In this document: positions 29,710-39,165 of the stretch, in pieces
Position numbering within the stretch: position 1 is the stretch's first letter
Layout: each line of letters begins with the position of its first letter
Assembly: GCA_026709415.1 (NCBI GenBank)
Contig: JAPOSZ010000032.1
Coordinates: 1 to 64,000, forward strand
DNA from: Flavobacteriaceae bacterium
GTDB lineage: Bacteria; Bacteroidota; Bacteroidia; Flavobacteriales; Flavobacteriaceae
Direction of reading: 5' to 3'
Length of the DNA stretch: 64,000 nucleotides
Translations under genes and position numbers: made by a program
The notes under the pieces: model-generated
Told to the model about the DNA's origin: nothing
The model's input: the letters and a program-made list of their open reading frames with translations, nothing else
The model's database searches: none

Positions 29710-30069
29710 TTATTTTCTTAAATAATCATCCGTACCGTCAATCCAATCTTGTCGTGGTGGAGACCACATATCGATTTCTTCAACATCGCCAATCATTTCG
29801 GCTCTATGAGGTAAATGTGGTGGAATGACCAACACATCTCCAGAATGTAAATCAACCACCTCTGATTCATCTTCTCCCAACCAAAATCGAATGGTTCCCG
29901 ATAACACTTGTGTGATTTGTTCGTTTGAATGACTGTGTTTGGGGACCACAAAGCCGTTTTTAAACTTCATGTTGGCTATCATAATGTTTTGACCTGTAAT
30001 GATTTTTCGATGCATTAAAGGTGTTACTTCTTCATTTGGCACTTCGCTCCAGTTGATTTTTTGAAACAT
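29710..30069 (-). CDS. Cupin-domain protein, KdgF-like
   Basis: A 119-residue single-domain cupin. The two cupin motifs are visible: PKHSHSNEQITQVLSG (metal ligands His-x-His and Gln/Glu) and IPPHLPHRAE. The N-terminal IxWSEVPNEEV and the C-terminal IDMWSPPRQDWIDG resemble KdgF, the protein that linearises 4,5-unsaturated uronates released by polysaccharide lyases. The SDR gene follows after two bases; KdgF-like cupins and SDR genes are often neighbours in uronate-degrading clusters. No polysaccharide lyase is encoded in the window, so the role in uronate metabolism remains inference. Confidence 0.75.
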   Translation of the reverse strand: MFQKINWSEVPNEEVTPLMHRKIITGQNIMIANMKFKNGFVVPKHSHSNEQITQVLSGTIRFWLGEDESEVVDLHSGDVLVIPPHLPHRAEMIGDVEEIDMWSPPRQDWIDGTDDYLRK

Positions 30070-30567
30070 GATGTTTTTTTTACAACGGCAATTTAAAACT
30101 TAAAATGAATTAATTCAAATCACTGATACATTGATAATGACGGTTTTCTTGTGGTAAATAAAACTTTATTTTTGCATAAAATTTGATGTTACAAGAGATT
30201 GTTTATCAAGTCAAAACCAATGATTAAATGCTGGAATAGCCGTCCTCGTAGGGTATTTACCAAATACTATGAAGCCCTTTTACTTTTGAAATTAATACCT
30301 AAGGACAAAAAGCAAATATTGAGTTGTAGTTATTATTGGCAGTGAAAATAAAAGGCAGGTCGAACCTCAACAACCTTTTTAATTGAAATCGAACAAAATA
30401 TTTTATGAACGTTTGATTACAATCTGATCAGTCGACAGTTCAAAAACACAGACGTTGCAGATACAGGTAACCGATTATAGTCACAATGTAAGTTTTAATT
30501 CATGAGATTTTTTACCAAGCATTTTGTTCTTTTGAAAGCGTTTTCTAAAAAACATCACGTTGACATC
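30070..30567. other. Divergent intergenic region, no gene
   Basis: About 500 bases between the minus-strand cupin operon and the plus-strand efflux operon. No convincing coding frame. TATTTTTG at 30167-30174 (plus strand) fits TAnnTTTG but lies 394 bases before the first efflux gene's preferred start, so its relevance is doubtful. No regulator gene or clear operator was recognised. Confidence 0.4.
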
Positions 30568-32919
30568 ATGAGTAAAAACAAAGAGAAATTAATTATTTTA
30601 ACTTTCTTGCTCTCTTCAGTTTTTGCTTTTTCACAGAAGCCAGAGTATACTATTGGTATTCTTGCTGATGACATCACGATTGAACTCAATCCCCTCCTTG
30701 AGCAGCTAAAAACCCAAATAAAGGCTGTAGTAGGAGAAGATGCTAAGGTGTCTTTTCCACCAGAAAGCATCATGGTCAATAAATACAATTTCCAAGTAGC
30801 TCAAGAGCAATACCGGAAATTATTGGATAATCAAACCGATATTATTTTGGCTTTCGGAGTCGTCAATAATCAAGTCATTAGCAAACAAGCGAACTACCCC
30901 AAACCAACCATACTGTTTGGATCGATAAATAAAGATTTCAGTACGTTGGATTTGACAAAAGAGGCTTCAGGAATTGAAAACTTCACCTATCTCATTCAAT
31001 CCAAATCTTTTGTAGAAGATTTTAATACCTTTTATGAATTAACTGAATTTAAAACACTCGGCATTGTCTTAGAAGCCTTTTTACTTGAATTACTACCTAT
31101 AAAGGAAACATTTGATAAAATATTTAATGAATTAGGAGCCGATTATCAATTAATCCCATTCAATACCATGGATGACATCATCAATGACCTTGAGGGAATC
31201 CAGGCCATCTATCTGGCTGGTGATTTTTATCTGTCGGAAAATGAAACGCAAGAATTAGTTGGTGTTTTTAATGAAAAACAAATTCCTTCGTTTACTTCTT
31301 TAGGAGTGCAACAAGTTGAAATGGGTATTATGGCGACCAATCAATCCCGAGAAAGTGTGGATCAATTTTTTCGTCGAATTTCTTTGACGATTGAAGGGTT
31401 TATAAATGGTACGCCATTATCAGAAATGCCAGTTTTTATTGAGTATCATCCTCGGTTGACCATCAATTACAATACCGCTCAAAAAGTGAATGTACCCATA
31501 AAATACAGTTTAATCCAAAACACTGATTTTGTTGGAGAATTGAAAAATCAATTGTCGGATAAAGCATACAGTTTGTATGAAATCATCCAAATGGCTTTAG
31601 ATCAAAATTTATCATTGAAATCTCAAGTAAAAGAAGTTGAGTTGAGCCATCAAGAAGTTAAATTGGCTAAAAGCAGGTATCTACCCAATATTTCTTTGTC
31701 TGGAAGGGGACTTTACGTCGATCCAAAGTTTGCTGAAATTAGCAATGGTCAAAATCCAGAATTTTCAACTTCTGGAAATATAATATTGGAGCAAGTTCTG
31801 TTCTCCGAGGCAGCCAAAACCAATATTGCCATCCAAAAACGATTGCAAAAAGCACAACAAGAAAATTATAATACGGCTGAATTGGATGTGATTTTCAATG
31901 TCATGAGCACTTATTTTAATGTGTTGATTTCAAAAACTGTTGTCCAAATCCAGTCCTTTAACCTAGATTTGACCAGGCAGAATTTACGGATTGCGGAGCA
32001 AAATTTTGAGGCGGGACAATCGGGTAAATCAGACCTATTGCGGTTTAGAAGCCAATTAGCCCAAAACACGCAATCATTGATGGAAGCCATTAATGGTCTC
32101 GAACAAAGTTTTGTGCAATTGAATCAGATAACCAACAATCCCGTCGAAAATCAAATTGATATCGAAGATGTTAGCTTGGATCAAGGCATCTTTGAACAAT
32201 ACAATTATTCCCAACTGGTTGACATCCTGGACAATCCCAATGCCAGAGAACCCTTTATTGCCTTTCTTATCCAAGAAGCCATCAAGAATGCTCCAGAATT
32301 GAAATCGATAGATTACAATATGCAGGCTTTAGAAAGAAACTTAAGACTCCATGCAACTGGAAGGTTTTATCCCACATTGGCTCTTCAAGGACAGTTCAAT
32401 AAAACATTTGACAGAAGCGGTTCGGGAAGTCGAGCCCCTCAAGGGTTTTCCCTAATCGATCAGCATTATAATGTGGGGGTAAATATTGCCATCCCGATTT
32501 TCAATCAAAATCAAAACAATCTCAATCGTCAAATCAGTAGTATTCAAATTGATCAACTCAATATCAACAGTGAAAACACTCGATTATCTATTAGCAGCAA
32601 TATCAGAACCTCTGTTTTAGATCTTATCAATCAATTATCCAACATTCAATTGTCAGAAGTGTCGGAGCAAACAGCCAGAGAAGCATTGGAGCTCACACAA
32701 GTGGCTTATTCAAATGGTGCTGTGAACATCATTCAATTGATCGATGCTCAAAACAATTATTTAAGTGCTCAACTAGCACGAAACAATGCGGCGTATCGTT
32801 TTTTATTGGGAGCTCTTCAAGTAGAACGATTTTTAGGGTATTACTTTTTACTTCAGACACAAGAAGATAACAATCGATTCAATAGAGGGTTTTTAGAATT
32901 CCTCAACACATTAAATTAA
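30568..32919 (+). CDS. TolC-type outer membrane efflux protein with N-terminal substrate-binding-protein domain
   Basis: A protein of 783 residues from the ATG at 30568, chosen because it starts a clean signal peptide (MSKNKEKLIILTFLLSSVFAFSQ); an ATG at 30502 would add 22 residues. The first ~330 residues read like a type 1 periplasmic binding protein of the ABC_sub_bind kind (YTIGILADD, DIILAFGVVNNQVI, TILFGSINKD, GIQAIYLAGDFYLSENE, GIMATNQSRES). From about residue 345 on it is a TolC/OEP family protein with the two duplicated coiled-coil and barrel halves (YSLYEIIQMALDQNLSLKSQ, YLPNISLSG, then FYPTLALQGQFN, GAVNIIQLIDAQNNYLSAQ). It lies upstream of the membrane-fusion and RND genes and should be the outer-membrane channel of that pump. 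The added binding domain would be periplasmic; its ligand is unknown. Confidence 0.88.
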   Translation: MSKNKEKLIILTFLLSSVFAFSQKPEYTIGILADDITIELNPLLEQLKTQIKAVVGEDAKVSFPPESIMVNKYNFQVAQEQYRKLLDNQTDIILAFGVVNNQVISKQANYPKPTILFGSINKDFSTLDLTKEASGIENFTYLIQSKSFVEDFNTFYELTEFKTLGIVLEAFLLELLPIKETFDKIFNELGADYQLIPFNTMDDIINDLEGIQAIYLAGDFYLSENETQELVGVFNEKQIPSFTSLGVQQVEMGIMATNQSRESVDQFFRRISLTIEGFINGTPLSEMPVFIEYHPRLTINYNTAQKVNVPIKYSLIQNTDFVGELKNQLSDKAYSLYEIIQMALDQNLSLKSQVKEVELSHQEVKLAKSRYLPNISLSGRGLYVDPKFAEISNGQNPEFSTSGNIILEQVLFSEAAKTNIAIQKRLQKAQQENYNTAELDVIFNVMSTYFNVLISKTVVQIQSFNLDLTRQNLRIAEQNFEAGQSGKSDLLRFRSQLAQNTQSLMEAINGLEQSFVQLNQITNNPVENQIDIEDVSLDQGIFEQYNYSQLVDILDNPNAREPFIAFLIQEAIKNAPELKSIDYNMQALERNLRLHATGRFYPTLALQGQFNKTFDRSGSGSRAPQGFSLIDQHYNVGVNIAIPIFNQNQNNLNRQISSIQIDQLNINSENTRLSISSNIRTSVLDLINQLSNIQLSEVSEQTAREALELTQVAYSNGAVNIIQLIDAQNNYLSAQLARNNAAYRFLLGALQVERFLGYYFLLQTQEDNNRFNRGFLEFLNTLN

Positions 32920-32945
32920 ATCAACAAATGAAAAGCTAAAAGGAC

Positions 32946-34031
32946 ATGAACCCCTTCATAAACTATTTAAGTATTGTACTGATAACGGGTTTGTTTTTTT
33001 CTTGTGCTGAAGAAAAAAAAGAATCCAAAAAAATCGTGCGTCCTGTAAAATATCAGAGTGTTGGCTACCTTGGTGGGGAAGAAGTCAGAACATTTTCTGG
33101 GACGGCCCAAACCGAAAGAATCATCAATTTGAGTTTTCGTAACACGGGAATCATCACCTATTTGGATCTAAACATTGGTCAACAAGTCAAAAAAGGACAA
33201 TTGTTGGCCAGATTGGATAATGTCCAATCGCGATTGGCTTATGAACAATCATTAGCCCAGTTAAATAGCTTTCAATCGCAAATGAATACAGCTAAATTGA
33301 GTTTGGATCGCGTTCGTTCGCTATATGAAAAAGGAAGTTCTTCTTTGAGCGATTACGAATCAGCAAAAAATTCATACAAAACAGCTCAAGAAAGTTTTCA
33401 GTCTGCAAAACGTAGCGTGGCCATTCAAAACGAAAAAGTAAAATATGGTTATCTCTATGCCCCAGAAGATGGTGTTATTGCTGCTGTGAATTCAGAAATT
33501 GATGAGAATGTGAATGCCGGACAAAGTATTGCTATTATCAATGCTGGCGCGGATATGGAAATATTTCTTGGCCTTCCTGAAAGTGTCATCAATGGGGTTC
33601 GTTTGGGGATGGCCGTCACGGTGAACTTCTCATCCTTATCAAATAAGGAATTTGATGCCGTGGTGACTCAGGTGTCCCCATCGGTAGACAGAAATTCCGC
33701 AACATATCCAGTCGTTGTGACCATTTTAAATCCAAGTGATGAAATTAAAAGCGGTATGGCGGCTAATGTCACCTTTGATTTTGGAGGCGTTAAAACCAAT
33801 AACGATGCTCTAGTGGTTCCTGCTCATGCGGTTGGAGAAGATAGTCAGGGACATTTTGTTTTCACCATAGAAATCAATGACCAAGTGGCCACAGTGAATA
33901 GACAATCCGTTTCAATAGGGGTGCTTACTTCAGAAGGATTTCAAGTGATTTCAGGACTGTCTTTTGGTCAGTTAATTGCCACAGCAGGTCTGCAAACTTT
34001 ACTGGATGGTCAAGAGGTGAGACTTCAATAA
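32946..34031 (+). CDS. RND efflux membrane fusion protein (HlyD/AcrA family)
   Basis: A 361-residue periplasmic adaptor lipoprotein (lipobox FFSC, Cys20). It shows the adaptor order: lipoyl half (ITYLDLNIGQQVKKGQLLARLDN), alpha-helical hairpin (residues about 95-160), second lipoyl half (GYLYAPEDGVIAAVNSEIDENV), then beta-barrel and membrane-proximal domains (VVPAHAVGEDSQGHFVF). It links the inner-membrane RND pump encoded next (14-base gap) to the TolC-type channel encoded before it. Confidence 0.92.
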   Translation: MNPFINYLSIVLITGLFFSCAEEKKESKKIVRPVKYQSVGYLGGEEVRTFSGTAQTERIINLSFRNTGIITYLDLNIGQQVKKGQLLARLDNVQSRLAYEQSLAQLNSFQSQMNTAKLSLDRVRSLYEKGSSSLSDYESAKNSYKTAQESFQSAKRSVAIQNEKVKYGYLYAPEDGVIAAVNSEIDENVNAGQSIAIINAGADMEIFLGLPESVINGVRLGMAVTVNFSSLSNKEFDAVVTQVSPSVDRNSATYPVVVTILNPSDEIKSGMAANVTFDFGGVKTNNDALVVPAHAVGEDSQGHFVFTIEINDQVATVNRQSVSIGVLTSEGFQVISGLSFGQLIATAGLQTLLDGQEVRLQ

Positions 34032-34045
34032 CACCAAGAGTTTCC

Positions 34046-37000
34046 ATGAATTTAGCCAAGTTATCCATCGATCAAAATCGGATCACTTTTATGGTTTTGC
34101 TAAGCATTTTGCTGTTTGGATCCATCATGTATTTTGGGTTATCGCGAGATAGTATGCCGCCGTATACAGTCCGAGTTGCCAGTGTGGTTTCTCAATTTCC
34201 TGGAGCCAGTCCAATTCGAGTGGAACAATTGGTGACCGATCGAATCGAAAAAGTAGCGCAAGAGCTTCCCGAATTAAAAGAACTATCTAGTACTTCCAGA
34301 ACAGGGCTATCGGTGGTAACCATCACCTTAAAAGATGAAGTTTCTCCTGAAAAAATGCAATCCGTTTGGGACAAGCTTCGAAGAAAGCTCAATACGATTC
34401 AAGGGTTGCCAGAAGGTGTCACCCCCAGTTTAAATGACGATGGAATTGGTGATGTCTATGGCATTGTTGTTGGATTGAGTTCCGACGGATTCAGTTATGC
34501 CGAAATGAAAGCGTATGCAGATGATATCAGAGATGAGCTGATAAAACTACCAGATGCTGCTAAAGTTGAATTAGGCGGAAATCAAGAAGAACGAATTTTT
34601 GTTGAATTTGAAAATACCCGATTAAAAGAATATGGATTATCAGCTTCTATAGTACAACGGCATATTTCGTCAACCAATATTTTGAACTCGGGTGGAGAAA
34701 TTAATTTAGGAAATCAACGTATCATACTCGAACCCACAGGAAATTTTGTTTCAATTGATGACATTAGAGAATTGTTGATTCCAATAGGCGATGGTTCCCA
34801 ATTGGTGCAACTGGGCGATATCACTTCAGTTTCGAAAGGGTATATCGATCCTCCCACACAAAAAATACGCATCAATGGATTGAATGCCATTTCAATTCAC
34901 ATCAATTTAAAGGAAAATGCCAATGTGATTGCTTTGGGTCAAGCGGTGGATGAAGTGATTGCTCAATGGCAACAAGTACTTCCGGTGGGACTAGAATTAT
35001 CAAGAGTATCTTCTTTAGATACTTACATTGAATACAAGGTCAATGACTTTATTGTCAATCTAGCTCAAGCCATAGCCATTGTCTTGTTGGTCATGCTTTT
35101 ATTTTTAGGTATACGCACGGGTTTTGTCATTGCCAGTTTAATCCCGATAGTCATGATCATGACCTTTATGGTCATGGGCTTTATCAACATGGGTTTGAAC
35201 CAAGTGACCTTGGCGGCCTTGATTATGTCCCTAGGAATGTTGGTAGACAATGCCATTGTGGTAGCAGAAACCATCATGGTAAAAATGGAAAAGGGCATCG
35301 AAAGAAAAAAAGCAGCCATCGAGGCCTTTAACGAATTGTGGATGCCTTTGCTGATATCTACGGTTACGACTTCTATTGCCTTTTTGGCTTTTTATCTTTC
35401 GCCTACTTCAATGGGTGATTTTGTAGGCCCCATATTTGTGGTCATCACGATTGCCTTGGTTTCCTCATGGATTATCGCTCTGACGGTCATCACTTTGTTT
35501 TGTTATTTGTTTTTAAAGATAGAATCCAATAGAACCAAAAAATATAGTCTGGTGGATAGAATTATTGTCAAAATGAAGTTCTATTATAAAGATGTCATAC
35601 TGATAGCACTTACCAATCAATGGAAAGTACTTTTGGGTGTTTTTCTGTTATTTATGGTATCACTAGCTGGTTTTTTAAAAATTCCTTTTGTATTCTTTCC
35701 AGATAGCGATCGCAATATGATCACTATCGACATCAACCTACCTCAAGGAACTAAAATTGAAGCCACAACACAACTAGTGCAACGTGTGGAACAATTCATG
35801 TCGGATTCTCTTCAAGTAAATGATAGGCAAACACAAGGCGTTGTGAGTTGGTCATCATATATCGGTCAAGGCCCTGCATCTTATGATATGGGATACACAC
35901 CTGATGAAGCAAATTCAAACTATGCCCATATTTTGGTTAATACTTCCTCTTTTGACCAAAACAATACTGTTATAGCTCGTTTGGATAACTACGCGTTAAA
36001 TACTTTTCCTGATGCTGATATAAGAGTGGGTTCTTTAGCGAGTGGAGGTGGCGGAGCACCTATTGAAATCAAAATTTCAGGCGATGATCCTGATGAATTA
36101 TCTGAAATTGCTCAAAGGGTTAAATTAAAGTTATCCCCCATCGAGGGCACAAAAAATGTCAAAGATGATTGGGGGCCAAAAAGCAAGAAATTTTTAATTG
36201 AAATTGATCAGCAGAGAGCCCAATTTGCTGGAATTACCAGTCAAGATATTGCAACTTCTTTGGAAACTGTTTTGGTTGGATTTCAGACGGGCGAATACCG
36301 TCAAGAAGATAAATCCATTCCCATCATCATGAGAAGTGATAAAAACCAGCAGCAATCATTATCTTCATTAGAAACCTTAAATGTATATTCTCAAGCAACA
36401 GGTCGAAACGTACCTCTGCTTCAAGTGGCGTCTATTATTCCTAAATGGCAATATTCTAGAATAAAGAGATACGGATTACGCAGAACCGTGACCGTATCTA
36501 GTGAATTAACAGAAAATGGCAATGCTTCTATTATCACGCTTCAAATCACTCCTTGGTTACAAGAACAACAAAAGAATTGGCCAGAAAACTACACGTTTGA
36601 ATTTGGTGGAGATGCTAAGCAAGCTGCCGAAAGTATGGGTTCGGTTGTCAGTTATTTGCCCGTTTCTGGATTTATTATAATTCTTTTACTGATCATTCAA
36701 TTCAATTCATTTAGAAAAATGGGGATGGTGATTCTGACCATACCTCTTGGAATTATTGGTGTAGTCATAGGACTATTGGTGTTTGGTAAGCCATTTGGTT
36801 TTATGCCGTTTTTAGGCGTGATTTCATTGGCCGGAATTGTTATCAATAATGCTATAGTATTGCTCGATAGAATGGAAGTCGAAAAAAGAGATTTAGGACG
36901 CAATCAACAAGATGCCATTATTGCGGCTTGTTTGCAACGATTTAGACCGATTCTACTAGCGACTTTTACAACAGTATTGGGACTCACGCCATTGTTTATA

Positions 37001-37159
37001 TCTGGTGGTGAATTATGGGAAGGTATGGCAATAGGTATCATGGTAGGCTTGTTATTTGGGACCATCATAACATTGATTTTTATTCCATCACTGTATGGCA
37101 TTCTATTTAAAGTAGATTACAAAGGCTATCAATTCAATGAAACTTTATTAGAAAGTTGA
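34046..37159 (+). CDS. RND family efflux transporter permease (AcrB/HAE1-like)
   Basis: A 1037-residue inner-membrane RND pump with two halves of six membrane spans and two large periplasmic loops. The N-terminus (RITFMVLLSILLFGSIMYFGL) is the first span; FPGASPIRVEQLVTD is the usual first-loop motif. TM4 reads GMLVDNAIVVAET with Asp401 and Asn402, where AcrB has two Asp; TM10 reads GIVINNAIVLLDR where AcrB has Lys940. So only one of the three classical proton-relay residues is conserved. This pattern occurs in other RND subfamilies and does not by itself mean inactivity. It is the third gene of a tripartite operon. Substrates (drugs, detergents or metabolites) cannot be deduced. Confidence 0.92.
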   Translation: MNLAKLSIDQNRITFMVLLSILLFGSIMYFGLSRDSMPPYTVRVASVVSQFPGASPIRVEQLVTDRIEKVAQELPELKELSSTSRTGLSVVTITLKDEVSPEKMQSVWDKLRRKLNTIQGLPEGVTPSLNDDGIGDVYGIVVGLSSDGFSYAEMKAYADDIRDELIKLPDAAKVELGGNQEERIFVEFENTRLKEYGLSASIVQRHISSTNILNSGGEINLGNQRIILEPTGNFVSIDDIRELLIPIGDGSQLVQLGDITSVSKGYIDPPTQKIRINGLNAISIHINLKENANVIALGQAVDEVIAQWQQVLPVGLELSRVSSLDTYIEYKVNDFIVNLAQAIAIVLLVMLLFLGIRTGFVIASLIPIVMIMTFMVMGFINMGLNQVTLAALIMSLGMLVDNAIVVAETIMVKMEKGIERKKAAIEAFNELWMPLLISTVTTSIAFLAFYLSPTSMGDFVGPIFVVITIALVSSWIIALTVITLFCYLFLKIESNRTKKYSLVDRIIVKMKFYYKDVILIALTNQWKVLLGVFLLFMVSLAGFLKIPFVFFPDSDRNMITIDINLPQGTKIEATTQLVQRVEQFMSDSLQVNDRQTQGVVSWSSYIGQGPASYDMGYTPDEANSNYAHILVNTSSFDQNNTVIARLDNYALNTFPDADIRVGSLASGGGGAPIEIKISGDDPDELSEIAQRVKLKLSPIEGTKNVKDDWGPKSKKFLIEIDQQRAQFAGITSQDIATSLETVLVGFQTGEYRQEDKSIPIIMRSDKNQQQSLSSLETLNVYSQATGRNVPLLQVASIIPKWQYSRIKRYGLRRTVTVSSELTENGNASIITLQITPWLQEQQKNWPENYTFEFGGDAKQAAESMGSVVSYLPVSGFIIILLLIIQFNSFRKMGMVILTIPLGIIGVVIGLLVFGKPFGFMPFLGVISLAGIVINNAIVLLDRMEVEKRDLGRNQQDAIIAACLQRFRPILLATFTTVLGLTPLFISGGELWEGMAIGIMVGLLFGTIITLIFIPSLYGILFKVDYKGYQFNETLLES

Positions 37160-37226
37160 AAATACTTTTTAACACCAAAGCTGGTGAGGATCAATTTTTT
37201 TGTTTGAATTTATCACCAGAAATGGC

Positions 37227-37778
37227 TCAGTAGTTTACTCGATGAGAATCATTTCGATTGATTTTTGTTTTATCGAACCAAGAGGCATATGTGATGTAGT
37301 TCTGTGCAATACGTTTGATTTCGTCATCAAAAAGTTTTTGATCTACTTTTTTAATCAGTTTAGCCGGCACGCCACCATACACTGATCCAGCGGGGACCTT
37401 TGTGTTTTTGGGAAGGACAGCCCCAGCACCAATAACACTAGATCGACCAATGTGGCAATTGTCCATGATGATACTCCCCATACCAATGAGCACTTGATCT
37501 TCGATGGCACATCCATGAACAATCGCATTGTGTCCAATGGATACATCATTTCCGATGGTCGTGCTTGCAGTTTGATAGGTCCCATGAATGATCACCCCAT
37601 CCTGGATATTGACCCGATGACCGATCTGAATGGAGTTGACATCTCCACGGACCACAGCACAAAACCATACCGAACATTGATTTCCCATCATCACATCTCC
37701 AATGAGGGTGGCGTTTGGCGCAAAAAAACATTCTTGTCCAAAAACTGGTGTTTTCCCCCTAACGGAAAGGATGGTCAT
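37227..37778 (-). CDS. Gamma-class carbonic anhydrase-like hexapeptide protein
   Basis: A 183-residue left-handed beta-helix protein of the gamma-carbonic anhydrase/YrdA family. The start at 37778 (MTILSVRGKTPVFGQECF) aligns with the family; a longer frame to 37889 adds 37 non-conserved residues and is not used. Hexapeptide repeats run through IGDVMMGNQCSVWFCAVVRG, NIQDGVIIH and IGHNAIVHGCAIEDQVLIG. The histidines expected to bind the metal are present in VIIHGT and GHNAIVHGC, as is the RGDVNSIQIG segment. The enzyme may hydrate CO2, but many YrdA-like proteins have other acyl-transfer or unknown roles. Confidence 0.85.
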   Translation of the reverse strand: MTILSVRGKTPVFGQECFFAPNATLIGDVMMGNQCSVWFCAVVRGDVNSIQIGHRVNIQDGVIIHGTYQTASTTIGNDVSIGHNAIVHGCAIEDQVLIGMGSIIMDNCHIGRSSVIGAGAVLPKNTKVPAGSVYGGVPAKLIKKVDQKLFDDEIKRIAQNYITYASWFDKTKINRNDSHRVNY

Positions 37779-37987
37779 CGTTTGATTTGTTCGGTTGAAA
37801 GTTAATGAAATACAGCCATTGATCAATAATATGGACAATAGGAACTCATGAGTCGTAGAGTATATTTCCCTTTCGATTCCATGCCTCAATGGATTGGGTT
37901 AGGTTCTGATGAGATGATGGGTGCTTTTTCATTGTCAGCATTCAGACCAAATTCCACACATATCGGGATAGAACTAAAACGGGGTGG

Positions 37988-38398
37988 TTAAAGGTCAAAC
38001 CGACCTGGGGAGGTGCCGATACGAGGCTCTAATGTGATGTTCATATGCTTTGCAACTTCACCGATTTTTTCTATGAATTCATCGCTTTGAACAACCAATT
38101 TCCATGTCGCTTTAAAATCAATTCCAGGGTAATCGTGAGTCACCTCATGTCTCATTTCCCTTAATTCACCCCAAGCCATATGGTTGAATTTTTCTTGGAC
38201 TTCACTTGGAATATACTTGATGTTTTCTCCAATGACCAATAGTTCTAGTATCATAGCTCCTCGCGATTCCCACTCATTTAAATAATCATCAGAAGTTTTG
38301 ATGTTGTTTTTCTTTAATGATAAAGAAATTTTTTGAAAAGAATCTTTAATCGTGTTCAATACAAGGTAAAGGTCTTTCTTTTTTTTGCGTCTTGTCAT
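37988..38398 (-). CDS. hepT: HepT-like toxin (DUF86)
   Basis: A 136-residue all-helical HEPN-family protein. The HepT toxin motif R-x4-H-x-Y is exact: RHEVTHDY near residues 90-97. HepT toxins are HEPN ribonucleases held in check by the partner MntA, which AMPylates the HepT tyrosine. The gene starts 53 bases before the end of mntA, an unusually long overlap; no other ATG that keeps the N-terminal helix is available. The pair is complete and likely functional. Confidence 0.9.
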   Translation of the reverse strand: MTRRKKKKDLYLVLNTIKDSFQKISLSLKKNNIKTSDDYLNEWESRGAMILELLVIGENIKYIPSEVQEKFNHMAWGELREMRHEVTHDYPGIDFKATWKLVVQSDEFIEKIGEVAKHMNITLEPRIGTSPGRFDL

Positions 38399-38678
38399 TA
38401 AAAAATAATTTTACTTCACTCAAAACACGTTTTTTAATGTATGGATTGATGAAATCAAAACACATGAAATCCACTTTTTTACCTAGCCTTTTTTTAATGT
38501 TTTTTTTTAATCGAATCAGCTCTAATAAATCTGAGCTATTATTGAATTGATATAGTATATCAATATCACTCTCTTCTGTATGGTCGCCACGAGCGACCGA
38601 ACCAAACACTCCGATTTGAATAGGCTCATAAGGACTCATTTCTTTAATAATGATTTGTTTTTGTTTTTCAGTAATCAT
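38346..38678 (-). CDS. mntA: MntA-like nucleotidyltransferase antitoxin
   Basis: A protein of about 110 residues of the minimal nucleotidyltransferase family (pol beta superfamily). It has exactly the GSx10DxD signature (GSVARGDHTEESDIDI) plus a third acidic residue in KKVDFMCFD. The start at 38678 (MITEKQKQIIIKEM) fits the family; an ATG at 38735 would add 19 residues of poor similarity. It transfers AMP to HepT and so neutralises it. It is the first gene of the hepT operon. TATTTTTG at 38783-38790 on this strand could be its -7 element. Confidence 0.9.
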   Translation of the reverse strand: MITEKQKQIIIKEMSPYEPIQIGVFGSVARGDHTEESDIDILYQFNNSSDLLELIRLKKNIKKRLGKKVDFMCFDFINPYIKKRVLSEVKLFFNDKTQKKERPLPCIEHD

Positions 38679-38735
38679 ACGATTCGATTTTACAAAACCA
38701 ACGAATGACTTTGATGGGGAATCCAATGGTTTCAA

Positions 38736-39165
38736 TGATTTTCACAAGTCGTTTATTACCACAACATATTTAAAATCATCAGCAAAAATAGACAATAACT
38801 TTTAGGCCGATATACTATTCCCATTGAATCGAATCAATCAGTACTGTATAATATTCTAAAAAGCCGTTTTTCTAACACCTATGGCTCCTTGAACTAAAAA
38901 ATAATCGCTCATTTTTTACAGGTTCTTTGATAACAGACCTTTCTATCTCCCATGAAAAAATTCTGCTTTTCCCAGTGCTTCATTGGCTAACCATTGAGTT
39001 GGTCATATTGCAGAAAACGATTTTTTGACATCTGTAGGATCATATCTTTTGGTATGTCGTGCCTATATTTTTGGTGTTGATCGTGTCGGTGGATGATTGA
39101 AGTCATCCAAAATGATAATGATCGTCAAGAAATAGGGATTTGAATTTGTAATTTTGTCATTGAAT
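38736..39165. other. Divergent intergenic region between mntA and nfu
   Basis: About 430 bases with no gene seen. It should contain the mntA-hepT promoter on the minus strand (possible -7 at 38783-38790) and the nfu promoter on the plus strand (39149-39156). Confidence 0.4.
39149..39156 (+). promoter_or_regulatory. Putative -7 element of nfu
   Basis: TAATTTTG fits TAnnTTTG and ends nine bases before the ATG at 39166, which would leave a very short or absent 5' leader. Confidence 0.4.

Noticed and set aside
37173-37186. Hairpin CACCA-AAGC-TGGTG after the RND pump gene, considered as terminator
   Set aside because: The stem has only five pairs and the T run begins about nine bases later, so it does not meet a normal terminator layout.
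37452-37805. 117-codon plus-strand open frame
   Set aside because: Antisense to the gamma carbonic anhydrase gene, whose hexapeptide repeats and metal-binding histidines are intact.
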